Shown: positions 16,375-23,989 of the stretch, in pieces
Layout: each line of letters begins with the position of its first letter
How positions within the stretch are numbered: the first letter of the stretch is position 1
Assembly: GCA_017620345.1 (NCBI GenBank)
Contig: JAFZQP010000172.1
Span: 1 to 23,989, forward strand
Length of the DNA: 23,989 nucleotides
Origin: Lachnospiraceae bacterium
Lineage (GTDB): Bacteria; Bacillota_A; Clostridia; Lachnospirales; Lachnospiraceae
Direction of reading: 5' to 3'
The notes under the pieces: model-generated
Database searches by the model: none
Seen by the model: only the letters and a program-made list of their open reading frames with translations
What the model was told of the DNA's origin: nothing
Program-made: the position numbers and the translations under genes

Positions 16375-17554
16375 GAAAGCATATTACGGGGAGTACGGAG
16401 GACAGTTCGTATCGGAAAGTCTGATGAATGTTCTTGGTGAAATTGATGAAGCATTTGAGGACGCGATAAAAGATCCGGAGTTCATCAGGGAATACGAATA
16501 CTATCTTAAGCAATATGTGGGAAGGGAAACGCCGCTGTATTATGCAAGGCGGCTTTCCGAAAAATACGGAACGAAGATCTATCTTAAGAGAGAGGATCTT
16601 AACCATACCGGAGCACACAAGATCAACAATGTTATCGGACAGATCCTTCTTGCAAAACGCATGGGCAAGAAAAAGATAATCGCTGAGACGGGTGCGGGAC
16701 AGCACGGCGTGGCGACCGCAACGGGATGCGCACTGTTTGATATGGAATGCACAGTGTTCATGGGCAAAGAGGATGTAAAGAGACAGGCACTGAATGTTAT
16801 GAGGATGGAGATGCTCGGTGCCAAAGTCGTGTCGGTCGAATCCGGAAGCAATACGCTCAAGGATGCGACAAACGAAGCGATCAGGACGTGGGCCAAGACG
16901 GCTGAGGATACATTCTACATCATAGGTTCCGCGATAGGACCATACCCGTATCCCAAGATGGTCAAGGAGTTTCAGGCCGTGATAAGCCGCGAAGCCAAGC
17001 GCCAGCATATGGAGGCCGAGGGAAGGCTTCCGGATGTTGTCATGGCATGTGTCGGCGGCGGTTCAAACTCGATCGGGATGTTTGCCGATTTCATCGACGA
17101 GCCGGGCGTTGAACTCATAGGAGTAGAGGCAGCGGGCAAGGGGATCGATACCGATGAACATGCTGCATCGATGTCAAAAGGAAGACCCGGTGTGCTTCAC
17201 GGAACGCGTTCATATCTGCTTCAGGATGAGAACGGGAATATCAAACTGGCCCACTCGATCTCTGCCGGACTTGATTATCCCGGAGTAGGTCCCGAGCACG
17301 CATACCTTCATGATACCGGAAGGGCAAAGTACGTTCCGATAACGGATAAGGAAGCGATGGATGCGCTCATGGAGCTGACGCAGACCGAAGGGATAATCCC
17401 GGCGATAGAAAGCGCACACGCTGTCGCATACGCATTTAAGAAAGCAAAAGAGATGACACCGGATCAGTCCATGATAATATGCCTCTCCGGAAGAGGTGAC
17501 AAGGACGTGAACACGATATCCGACTACCTTGCAGGAAAAGGCTATCTGAACTGA
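16367..17554 (+). CDS. trpB: Tryptophan synthase beta subunit
   Basis: TrpB condenses indole with serine using PLP. The 395-residue protein starts [15 protein letters not shown], has the PLP lysine in HTGAHKINN (Lys85), then [10 protein letters not shown], and the phosphate-binding GGGSNSIG loop, where Ser replaces the more common Ala. The C-terminal [12 protein letters not shown] is conserved. Length and order are of the ordinary TrpB1 type that partners TrpA. The ATG at 16367 overlaps the trpF stop; an in-frame ATG at 16346 inside trpF adds seven residues with no family match. trpA follows after 30 nt. Confidence 0.97.
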   Translation: MNKKAYYGEYGGQFVSESLMNVLGEIDEAFEDAIKDPEFIREYEYYLKQYVGRETPLYYARRLSEKYGTKIYLKREDLNHTGAHKINNVIGQILLAKRMGKKKIIAETGAGQHGVATATGCALFDMECTVFMGKEDVKRQALNVMRMEMLGAKVVSVESGSNTLKDATNEAIRTWAKTAEDTFYIIGSAIGPYPYPKMVKEFQAVISREAKRQHMEAEGRLPDVVMACVGGGSNSIGMFADFIDEPGVELIGVEAAGKGIDTDEHAASMSKGRPGVLHGTRSYLLQDENGNIKLAHSISAGLDYPGVGPEHAYLHDTGRAKYVPITDKEAMDALMELTQTEGIIPAIESAHAVAYAFKKAKEMTPDQSMIICLSGRGDKDVNTISDYLAGKGYLN

Positions 17555-17584
17555 TAAACGACGGACATTAAACGGGAGAAGATC

Positions 17585-18376
17585 ATGAGCAACAGAATCG
17601 AAACACATTTAAACAATCTTAAACAAAAGGGCGAAAAGGCATTCATAACATATATCACGGCCGGCCTTCCGGATATGGATACAACAGCCGGGATCATAAA
17701 GGCACAGGAGAAGACGGACATCATCGAGCTCGGAATTCCGTTTTCGGATCCGACAGCCGACGGGCCCGTCATACAACAGGCGTCCTACGAAGCCATACAA
17801 AACGGGGCTACGCTGCAAAAAGCCTTTGAACTGATGGAAAAGATCCGTGCGGAAGGAATCGAAAAGCCGATAGTGTTCATGCTCTATTACAACACTGTAG
17901 TCGGCACGGGAATAAATGGTTTTGTGAAAAAATGCCGCAAGGCGCAGGTCGATGGCCTGATAATCCCGGACCTTCCGTATGAGGAGCAGGAGACGATCAA
18001 AAAAGCTCTAGAGGGTGACGATACGACGATACTTATACAGCTTGTATCACCTGTTTCGGCCGACAGGATCCCGAAGATATTAAAGGATGCAAGAGGATTT
18101 GTATACTGCGTTTCTTCGATGGGAGTGACAGGGCAGGCGGCTGATTTTCACAAGGAGGTCATTAGTTATCTGTCATATGTGAAACGGGAATCAAAGATCC
18201 CGGTCATGATGGGCTTTGGAATAAGAAGCGCAGAAGATGTGAAGCCGATGAAGGATATCATAGACGGCGCCATCGTCGGATCGCATTTTATAACGCTTTT
18301 GAAGGAGTCGGGATTTGATCCGCAGTGTGCGGCTGAATATACATCTGAGTTTAAAGAGAAACTGAATGAACTTTGA
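17585..18376 (+). CDS. trpA: Tryptophan synthase alpha subunit
   Basis: TrpA cleaves indole-3-glycerol phosphate to indole and glyceraldehyde-3-phosphate, passing indole to TrpB through a tunnel. In the 263-residue barrel the catalytic pair is Glu48 and Asp59 in IIELGIPFSDPTADGP. Further motifs are LMLYYNTV-like text at about 100, DGLIIPDLPYEEQ, YCVSSMGVTGQ and MGFGIRSAEDV; the phosphate-binding GAIVGSHF follows. ACGGGAG just upstream supports the start. A 36-nt gap with its own AAGGAGG leads to trpD. Confidence 0.96.
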   Translation: MSNRIETHLNNLKQKGEKAFITYITAGLPDMDTTAGIIKAQEKTDIIELGIPFSDPTADGPVIQQASYEAIQNGATLQKAFELMEKIRAEGIEKPIVFMLYYNTVVGTGINGFVKKCRKAQVDGLIIPDLPYEEQETIKKALEGDDTTILIQLVSPVSADRIPKILKDARGFVYCVSSMGVTGQAADFHKEVISYLSYVKRESKIPVMMGFGIRSAEDVKPMKDIIDGAIVGSHFITLLKESGFDPQCAAEYTSEFKEKLNEL

Positions 18377-18412
18377 TCCAAACAGACTGACGCTTTAAAA
18401 GGAGGAGAAAAA

Positions 18413-19435
18413 ATGATCAAGGAAGCGATCGAGAAAATTGTACTGCGAGAGGATCTTACATATGACGAAGCATATGAAGTCATGAATGAGATAATGGACG
18501 GGAAGTCCACTCCCACACAGAATGCAGCGTTTCTTGCGGCACTGTCGACCAAGAGCGCAAAGGCGGAGACCATCGATGAGATAAGAGGATGCGCTGCCGC
18601 GATGAGAGAGCATGCGGTAAAGTGCGATACGAAGGATATGGATACGCTTGAGATCGTAGGAACAGGCGGAGACCGTGCGGGAAGCTTCAATATCTCGACG
18701 ACAACGGCTTTTGTTGCCGCAGCGGCCGGAATAAAGGTAGCAAAGCACGGAAACAGGGCGGCTTCTTCCAAATCGGGAACAGCGGACTGCCTCGAAGCCC
18801 TTGGAGCAAAAATAGATCTTGAACCCGAGAAGTGCGTTGACCTTCTTGATAAGACAGGATTCTGCTTTTTCTTCGCTCAGAAATATCATACATCAATGAA
18901 GTATGTCGGTGCGATAAGACGTGAGCTCGGATTCAGGACAGTCTTTAACATACTCGGACCGCTTACCAACCCGTGCTGTCCGAAGATGCAGCTTCTCGGC
19001 GTATATGATGAGTACCTTATCGAGCCTCTTGCAAGAGTTCTGTACGGACTCGGCGTCAAAAAGGGAATGGTCGTATACGGCAGAGAAAAGCTTGATGAGA
19101 TATCCGCAGCAGGCGAGACCGCTGTATGCGAATTCGGAAACGGAAGGTATACGACTTATGAGATCACGCCCGAAGAGTTCGGACTTGAAAGATGTAACAA
19201 GGAAGATCTTGTCGGCGGAACTCCCGAGGAAAATGCACAGATAACAAGAAACATCCTGAACGGAACTGACAAGGGACCGAAGAGGAACACTGTTCTGATG
19301 AATGCCGGTGCAGCACTTTATATCGCAGGCAAAGCTTCTTCGCTTGAAGAGGGCATAAAGATGTCGGCAGAGCTGATCGATAGTGGCAAGGCTTACGAAG
19401 CAATGGAGAACTTTATCAAAGAGTCGAACAAATAA
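18413..19435 (+). CDS. trpD: Anthranilate phosphoribosyltransferase
   Basis: TrpD joins anthranilate to PRPP, the first committed step after anthranilate. The 340 residues show the PRPP-binding GTGGD (83-87), then [31 protein letters not shown] and the DxxEAL motif, then [33 protein letters not shown] and the later [18 protein letters not shown] precedes the ATG. The gene sits at the 3' end of the cluster, after trpA, instead of the common position before trpC. trpE and trpG are not seen here, so anthranilate must come from genes elsewhere or from outside the cell. Confidence 0.96.
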   Translation: MIKEAIEKIVLREDLTYDEAYEVMNEIMDGKSTPTQNAAFLAALSTKSAKAETIDEIRGCAAAMREHAVKCDTKDMDTLEIVGTGGDRAGSFNISTTTAFVAAAAGIKVAKHGNRAASSKSGTADCLEALGAKIDLEPEKCVDLLDKTGFCFFFAQKYHTSMKYVGAIRRELGFRTVFNILGPLTNPCCPKMQLLGVYDEYLIEPLARVLYGLGVKKGMVVYGREKLDEISAAGETAVCEFGNGRYTTYEITPEEFGLERCNKEDLVGGTPEENAQITRNILNGTDKGPKRNTVLMNAGAALYIAGKASSLEEGIKMSAELIDSGKAYEAMENFIKESNK

Positions 19436-19443
19436 GATTTTTG

Positions 19444-19452
19444 TGATATATT
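19444..19452 (+). promoter_or_regulatory. Candidate extended -10 promoter for rarA
   Basis: TGA-TATATT at 19444-19452 forms an extended -10 element in the 24-nt trpD-rarA gap. The -35 position (TCGAAC, 19424-19429) is poor. Transcription would start near 19459-19460, i.e. at the rarA ATG, which fits the lack of a Shine-Dalgarno. Confidence 0.4.
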
Positions 19453-19459
19453 GTTTTCT

Positions 19460-20788
19460 ATGGAACAGATGAATTTATTTACGGATTCTCCGGCTCAGTT
19501 TACCAAGGCGCCGCTTGCGTCAAGGCTTCGCCCGGAGACGTTGGATGAATATGTTGGGCAGCAGCATCTCGTTGGACCGGGAATGCTGCTGCGTCAGTTG
19601 ATAGAAAAAGACCAGATATCCTCAATGATCTTCTGGGGTCCGCCGGGAGTGGGAAAGACCACTCTGGCAAGGATCATCGCGAACAGTGCAAAGGCTCATT
19701 TTGTCGAGTTTTCGGCTGTTACGAGCGGGATCAAGGAAGTAAAAGAGGTCATGAAGGAGGCCGAGGATAACAGAAGGCTCGGCATCCGTACACTGCTTTT
19801 TACGGACGAGATACACCGTTTCAACAAGGCCCAGCAGGATGCGTTCCTTCCCTATGTTGAGAAGGGTAGCATCGTGCTCGTCGGAGCCACGACGGAGAAC
19901 CCGTCGTTTGAGATCAACTCGGCTCTTTTGTCCCGATGCAAGGTGTTCATCTTAAAGGCGCTGACAGAAGACGATCTGTACACGCTGCTAAAGCATGCGC
20001 TTACATCTGAAAAGGGATTCGGAAACCTCAGGATAGACATATCGGACGAAGACCTTCGTTCCATAGCGACCTTTTCAAACGGAGATGCAAGAACGGCACT
20101 CAATACGCTTGAGATGGTCGTAAATAATGCACCGCTTAATGCTGACGGGGTCATTGAGATCCACACCGAGGCTGTCGCGCAGTGCATGGATCGAAGATCG
20201 CTTCTGTATGACAAGAACGGCGAAGAGCATTATAATCTGATATCGGCTCTTCACAAATCAATGCGCAATTCCGATCCCGATGCGGCTGTCTACTGGATGT
20301 ACAGGATGATAGACGGCGGAGAGGATCCTCTTTACATAGCAAGACGTATGGTAAGGTTCGCAAGCGAAGACGTAGGTCTTGCAGATTCCAACGCTCTTAC
20401 TGTCGCAGTCAATGCGTATCAGGCGTGTCATTTTCTGGGACTTCCCGAGTGCAATGTTCATCTGGCTCATGCTGCGGTATACCTGTCAATGGCACCCAAG
20501 TCAAATGCACTCGAACGCGCCTGTATTGATGTCGCACAGGATATAGAAAACTCTCCGGCAGAGCCTGTACCGCTCCATATACGTAATGCTCCGACAAGGC
20601 TCATGAAAGAGGCCGGCTACGGCAAGGGCTACATATATGCTCATGATACCGAGGAGAAGATCACTAAGATGCAGTGCCTGCCTGATGCGCTTGTTGACAG
20701 GAGATATTATGATCCGGGTGATATGGGAGATGAAGCAGCGATAAAAAAGCGTCTTGATGAGATACGCAGGTGGAGATCGGAAAAGTAG
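19460..20788 (+). CDS. rarA: Replication-associated recombination protein RarA (MgsA)
   Basis: RarA is a clamp-loader-like AAA+ ATPase acting at stalled replication forks. The 442-residue protein has PLASRLRPETLDEYVGQQHL at its start, Walker A GPPGVGKT (60-67), Walker B LLFTDEIHRFNKAQQD (Asp116-Glu117; Thr precedes Asp where Val is usual), sensor-1 VGATTENPSFEIN and the arginine-finger region SALLSRC. The C-terminal half has the family tetramerisation text RRMVRFASEDVGLADSNAL. The start was set at ATG 19460 (MEQMNLF); TTG 19451 is an alternative three codons earlier. No ribosome site precedes either. The gene follows trpD by 24 nt on the same strand. Confidence 0.95.
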   Translation: MEQMNLFTDSPAQFTKAPLASRLRPETLDEYVGQQHLVGPGMLLRQLIEKDQISSMIFWGPPGVGKTTLARIIANSAKAHFVEFSAVTSGIKEVKEVMKEAEDNRRLGIRTLLFTDEIHRFNKAQQDAFLPYVEKGSIVLVGATTENPSFEINSALLSRCKVFILKALTEDDLYTLLKHALTSEKGFGNLRIDISDEDLRSIATFSNGDARTALNTLEMVVNNAPLNADGVIEIHTEAVAQCMDRRSLLYDKNGEEHYNLISALHKSMRNSDPDAAVYWMYRMIDGGEDPLYIARRMVRFASEDVGLADSNALTVAVNAYQACHFLGLPECNVHLAHAAVYLSMAPKSNALERACIDVAQDIENSPAEPVPLHIRNAPTRLMKEAGYGKGYIYAHDTEEKITKMQCLPDALVDRRYYDPGDMGDEAAIKKRLDEIRRWRSEK

Positions 20789-20800
20789 GATATGAGGCGG

Positions 20801-20831
20801 TCCGCCGGCGCTTGTAATAAACACCGGCGGG
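20801..20831 (+). repeat. Inverted repeat around the tRNA promoter -35 box
   Basis: CCGCCGG (20802-20808) and CCGGCGG (20824-20830) form an inverted repeat with a 15-nt gap, extendable by a T-G pair. A second, overlapping palindrome AACACC-GGCG-GGTGTT lies at 20820-20835. The gap holds the -35 box, so the repeat could be an operator or a T-poor terminator for rarA. Confidence 0.45.
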
Positions 20832-20840
20832 TGTTACAAT
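20812..20840 (+). promoter_or_regulatory. Promoter of tRNA-Gly
   Basis: TTGTAA (20812-20817), a 17-nt spacer and TACAAT (20835-20840) make a good sigma-A promoter. The predicted start is near 20847, six bases before the mature tRNA 5' end. The same promoter probably also serves the HD-GYP gene. Confidence 0.75.
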
Positions 20841-20852
20841 ATCATATGTCAC

Positions 20853-20923
20853 GCAGGGTTAGTACATCGGTAGTACATCGGCTTCCCAAGCCGAGGAGGC
20901 GGGTTCGATTCCCGTACCCTGCT
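20853..20923 (+). tRNA. tRNA-Gly (anticodon CCC)
   Basis: A full cloverleaf can be drawn: acceptor GCAGGGT/ACCCTGC (20853-20859 with 20916-20922), D-stem GTAC/GTAC (20862-20865 with 20873-20876), anticodon stem TCGGC/GCCGA with loop TTCCCAA, anticodon CCC at 20885-20887, 4-nt variable loop, and T-arm GCGGG/CCCGT around TTCGATT. The discriminator is T (20923). CCA is not encoded. The D-stem region contains a direct repeat AGTACATCGG at 20861-20870 and 20872-20881. It reads GGG glycine codons. Confidence 0.96.
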
Positions 20924-20947
20924 TTTTGTATACGTGGAGGATATTTG

Positions 20948-22270
20948 ATGATTAATGTCAATAGCCCTAAAGATGATAAGGAATATAAAAGCCGTCATCT
21001 CGGAATGACGATCATGATGGTGTTTCTTCTTATTGCTGCTTTTTCTGCGAGCATATTTGTAAGTTCCGTGTTATTCAATCGCTCCACCAGGGAATACAGG
21101 CAGGAAATACTGAATAAAGCCGCAAAACTTGCCTCGGAACATATAGATGCCGACAAAATAGATCACTGGCTTGAAAACGGCGCCGATGATTCATACATTG
21201 AAACTGCGAATATGCTTCAGAGCATCTGTAACAATACTCCTTATGTTCAATACCTGTATGTGTATCAGATAAGACCGGACGGATGTCATGTTGTATTTGA
21301 CCTTGAAACCAACGCCGATGACCTTGATCAGTATGATGAGATCCCTGAGGTATCAACAGAGGGTATCGGGGAGATAGTTGAATTTGAAGAAAGTTTTTAT
21401 GATGTTCTTCCGACACTGCTTGAAGGCGGACAGATCGATATTATAGAGAGTAAAGGCGCATATGGATGGCTGCTTACCAAATATGAACCGATCTTTGATT
21501 CAGCGGGGAAGTGTGCTGCATATGTTGGCGTGGACCTTTCCATGCTCGGAGTTAAAGACTATAATCAGACTTTCCTGAAATGGATCGTGGCAATTTCCGC
21601 GTTGTTTCTGTTGGCTCTTATCCTGGCAGGCTATCAGTACTTTATTTATGCAAGGAAAGCCGATGAATACAATGAATCGGAACAAAGAAGGATTCAACAG
21701 GGTACATCGATTGAACAACTTGCCGATGCTATGATCCGGGCTATCTATGAAAAGGACAGATGCAGAGACAGACACTCGTATCGTGTTGCGGAGTATTCAA
21801 AGAAGATCGCAGAAGAGATTGGAAAAAACAAAAACAAGTGTGAACAGGTATATTATGCTGCACTGCTGCATGATGTCGGCATGATAGGGGTTCCAAGAGA
21901 GATACTTACCAAGGAAGGCAGATTGACAGACGAGGAATTCGCGCATATAAAAGAGCATCCTGTCTTAGGCGGTGATATTCTTTCCAAAATCAGCCAATAC
22001 CCATGGCTGAGCTTGGGAGCCAGATACCATCATGAACGATATGACGGAAAGGGTTATCCGGAAGGAAGAAAGGGAACTGACATTCCTGAGATCGCAAGGA
22101 TCATTGCAGTGGCTGATGCATATGATGCCATGACTTCAGACAGAAGTTATCGCAAGGCAATGTCGCAGCAGGATGTCAGGGAGGAATTTGTAAAAGGAAC
22201 CGGGACACAGTTTGATCCCGGTTTTGCAAAGATAATGATACAACTGATCGACAGGGGCGTTGAACTCTAG
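20948..22270 (+). CDS. Membrane sensor HD-GYP phosphodiesterase
   Basis: The 440-residue protein likely hydrolyses cyclic-di-GMP. It has an N-terminal membrane helix (about 16-41), an extracytoplasmic sensor region (about 45-205, dCache-like by size, not by motif), a second helix (about 209-234) and a cytoplasmic HD-GYP domain. The HD pair is at 308-309 in HDVGMIGVP, where the usual lysine of HDxGK is Met; HHERYDGKGYP (GYP at 369-371), ARIIAVADAYDAMTSDRSYR and GTQFDPG follow. The start is the ATG after GTGGAGG; extension through the tRNA is rejected. It lies 24 nt after the tRNA and ends at a stop shared with the convergent gene. Confidence 0.9.
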   Translation: MINVNSPKDDKEYKSRHLGMTIMMVFLLIAAFSASIFVSSVLFNRSTREYRQEILNKAAKLASEHIDADKIDHWLENGADDSYIETANMLQSICNNTPYVQYLYVYQIRPDGCHVVFDLETNADDLDQYDEIPEVSTEGIGEIVEFEESFYDVLPTLLEGGQIDIIESKGAYGWLLTKYEPIFDSAGKCAAYVGVDLSMLGVKDYNQTFLKWIVAISALFLLALILAGYQYFIYARKADEYNESEQRRIQQGTSIEQLADAMIRAIYEKDRCRDRHSYRVAEYSKKIAEEIGKNKNKCEQVYYAALLHDVGMIGVPREILTKEGRLTDEEFAHIKEHPVLGGDILSKISQYPWLSLGARYHHERYDGKGYPEGRKGTDIPEIARIIAVADAYDAMTSDRSYRKAMSQQDVREEFVKGTGTQFDPGFAKIMIQLIDRGVEL

Positions 22271-23985
22271 TCTTTGTTTTTACCGTAATATTCTTCGAGC
22301 CTTGGTCTTGCGTTTTCATAGGCGCTCTTAAGACCGGGATCGAACTGGGTGCCCATTCCTTCGATAATTATTCTGTCCGCTTTGGCAAAATCGAACGCTT
22401 CTTTATATACTCTCTTGCTGACCAGGGCATCGTAAACGTCGGCTATCGCCATGATGCGTGCTTCAAGAGGTATTTCTTCTCCCTTTTTTTTCTCGGGATA
22501 TCCGGATCCGTCCCAACGTTCGTGATGGAAGTGAGCCACATTTTCCGCTATCAGTTTAAACGGTTCATTGTCGGTGTTGAGAAGGATCTCGTGAATGACT
22601 CGTGCACCTTCCGTGGAGTGTTTCTTCATAACTTCGTATTCTTCTTCCGTGAATCTTCCGGGTTTTCGAAGTATTGCGTCATCCACAGCGATCTTCCCCA
22701 GATCGTGCATGGGTGCCGCTTTTATCATGTTGGTGCAGAATTCATCCGACAGCGGTATTGCCCCCTCTTTTTTGATCTCATCGACAAGGATCCTGACACC
22801 TTCACTGGTCCGTTTGATATGTCCGCCGGTTGAATTGTCCCTGCTTTCAACCATCACCGCCAGACTCATGATCAGGTTATCATGCATCTCAACTATGTGA
22901 TCTGTTTTTTCTTTAACCTCTGCCTGCAACTCCTCGTTATACGTATCAAGGAGATTTAAGTATTTTCTGCTTTCGGTGGCGTCTTTGAAGGTGATTATAT
23001 AACCGCATGTGCGCCGGTTGTTATAAAGGTAGTTTATCGTCGCGTCAAAGAATCTGCAGTTCGCCTTATCGTCATCTTCCGTATTGTTTACGGTGTAGAC
23101 GAACGTGTTATCGAAAGGGTCGTTCCTGAATATTTCAAGATATCCGATGATCGTTTTTTCGGATGTGTTACGTCCGAATTCTTCATCCACCGCAAGATCT
23201 TCCAGAGAAGGGATCAGTTTCCTTGCGACGCTGTTACTGCCAAGATATCGGTATTTAAAATCAAACGAGATGAACCCGATGGATTCCTCATGTATCATTG
23301 AGTCGACCACCGTTTCAGCCACGTCATATAAAAGAGCGCGGCGCGCAATGATTATGTATACGATCTGAGCCAGAACGTATCCGACCGGCAGGACATCCAC
23401 CGGGAATTTCAAGACCTTGTTCATAAAATAGGTTACAACACAGGATAAATAAGGTATCGTCAGTAAGGCAACTATCGTTCTCGGAACCTGTTTCTTACGT
23501 ACCCAGGAATATATTATGGCTGTCAGTCCTAGCGCTATGAACAGGATCGTGACAGCGTAAAAAACGGTATGCATGGGGCCGTATATTTTGTGAAGCACCG
23601 GATAACCGGATTCGACTTCGAGAGAAACACTTTTGTAAAACAGACCGAAACGCTCGGTAGTGATAATGCTCAAGTAATTGATGAGACAGAGCAGGAACAG
23701 AACAAGTGTCACCGAGCGGTTTACCTCTATCATACAATGATCAAAGATGCAATACAGGATAAAAAAAGGAAGAAAACATCCGCCGAGATAAATGATCTTC
23801 ATTGCGGTCAATCCGGTCGCTGCGTCTTGGGAAAGCCCGAACATAAGATATCCCATACATGACAAAGGTATGAAAGCAAAGATCAGTGTCAGATTTATAT
23901 TGAAATGTTTATGCCATATAATGACATAGTTTATGGTGCAAAGCAGTGAAATCGCCCAAAGACTCCCATAGAATGTCGCCAACAT
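22267..23985 (-). CDS. 7TM-PAS-HD-GYP signalling protein
   Basis: The 572-residue protein has seven hydrophobic segments in residues 2-225, in the layout of histidine-kinase N-terminal 7TM regions. A PAS-like domain follows (about 232-340, with IGFISFDFKYRYLGSN), then a short coiled coil and an HD-GYP domain. The HD pair is at 427-428 in MHDLGKIAV and GYP at 495-497 in HHERWDGSGYP; ARIMAIADVYDALVSKRVY and GMGTQFDPG are present, so catalysis of cyclic-di-GMP hydrolysis is likely. The start ATG is four bases from the window edge; the seven helices look complete, but an upstream start outside the window cannot be excluded. Its stop overlaps that of the facing HD-GYP gene. Confidence 0.88.
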   Translation of the reverse strand: MLATFYGSLWAISLLCTINYVIIWHKHFNINLTLIFAFIPLSCMGYLMFGLSQDAATGLTAMKIIYLGGCFLPFFILYCIFDHCMIEVNRSVTLVLFLLCLINYLSIITTERFGLFYKSVSLEVESGYPVLHKIYGPMHTVFYAVTILFIALGLTAIIYSWVRKKQVPRTIVALLTIPYLSCVVTYFMNKVLKFPVDVLPVGYVLAQIVYIIIARRALLYDVAETVVDSMIHEESIGFISFDFKYRYLGSNSVARKLIPSLEDLAVDEEFGRNTSEKTIIGYLEIFRNDPFDNTFVYTVNNTEDDDKANCRFFDATINYLYNNRRTCGYIITFKDATESRKYLNLLDTYNEELQAEVKEKTDHIVEMHDNLIMSLAVMVESRDNSTGGHIKRTSEGVRILVDEIKKEGAIPLSDEFCTNMIKAAPMHDLGKIAVDDAILRKPGRFTEEEYEVMKKHSTEGARVIHEILLNTDNEPFKLIAENVAHFHHERWDGSGYPEKKKGEEIPLEARIMAIADVYDALVSKRVYKEAFDFAKADRIIIEGMGTQFDPGLKSAYENARPRLEEYYGKNKD

Positions 23986-23989
23986 ACAG

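Noticed and set aside
20788..20835. Rho-independent terminator after rarA
   Set aside because: GC-rich dyads are present but no T-run follows; the segment instead contains a promoter.
20792..20947. In-frame 52-residue N-terminal extension of the HD-GYP protein
   Set aside because: It runs through the tRNA promoter and the tRNA itself; a normal ribosome site and ATG lie at 20934-20950.
1..23989. Insertion sequences, prophage, CRISPR array, attachment site at the tRNA
   Set aside because: No transposase or integrase, no spaced repeats, and no repeat of the tRNA 3' end was noticed in the window.

Overview
The window looks like chromosomal DNA of a Gram-positive Clostridia, most likely a Lachnospiraceae-type gut or rumen anaerobe. 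This rests on protein character: an S4 without a zinc-binding N-terminus, an unusually long L17, a clostridial-style ECF core next to the ribosomal cluster, a GH51 arabinofuranosidase, a DUF6171 protein and 7TM/PAS/HD-GYP signalling proteins. Genus assignment is inference. No mobile element, CRISPR array or rRNA was seen.

Layout. (1) 1-2458: end of the alpha ribosomal operon, rpsK (partial)-rpsD-rpoA-rplQ, closed by a hairpin/T-run terminator. (2) 2469-4950: ecfA1-ecfA2-ecfT, the shared energising module of ECF vitamin/metal transporters, with overlapping genes. (3) 4977-10499: truA followed by four tightly coupled genes: a VWA/metallopeptidase-like protein, a MoxR-like AAA+ ATPase, a leucine-rich-repeat protein and a FliB-type lysine N-methylase. 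All junctions overlap or abut, so this looks like one functional unit; its function is unknown. (4) 10496-13057: a consensus-quality promoter inside the end of the methylase gene, a ~200-nt structured leader with a terminator-like hairpin and a competing pairing, a large secreted coiled-coil cell-surface protein, and a strong terminator. (5) 13071-19435: a promoter, a GH51 arabinofuranosidase, a small Cys-rich DUF6171 protein and trpC-F-B-A-D, apparently co-transcribed. trpE and trpG are absent and trpD lies at the distal end. (6) 19444-20788: rarA, without a Shine-Dalgarno site and with an extended -10 box placed so that its mRNA could be leaderless. (7) 20801-23985: tRNA-Gly(CCC) with a good promoter, followed after 24 nt by an HD-GYP membrane protein, then a convergent 7TM-PAS-HD-GYP protein whose stop codon shares CTAG with the first.

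How the parts may work together. Regions 1-2 and truA are housekeeping. Region 3 pairs an AAA+/VWA remodelling couple with a protein-modifying methylase and sits beside a lysine-rich surface protein, which is a possible but unproven substrate. Region 5 makes tryptophan from anthranilate onward. Region 7 carries two probable cyclic-di-GMP phosphodiesterases. The most novel candidates are the structured leader at about 10589-10700 and the MoxR-VWA-LRR-methylase operon. No spacer longer than 300 bases lacks a gene; the longest, 10500-10731, holds the promoter and leader.
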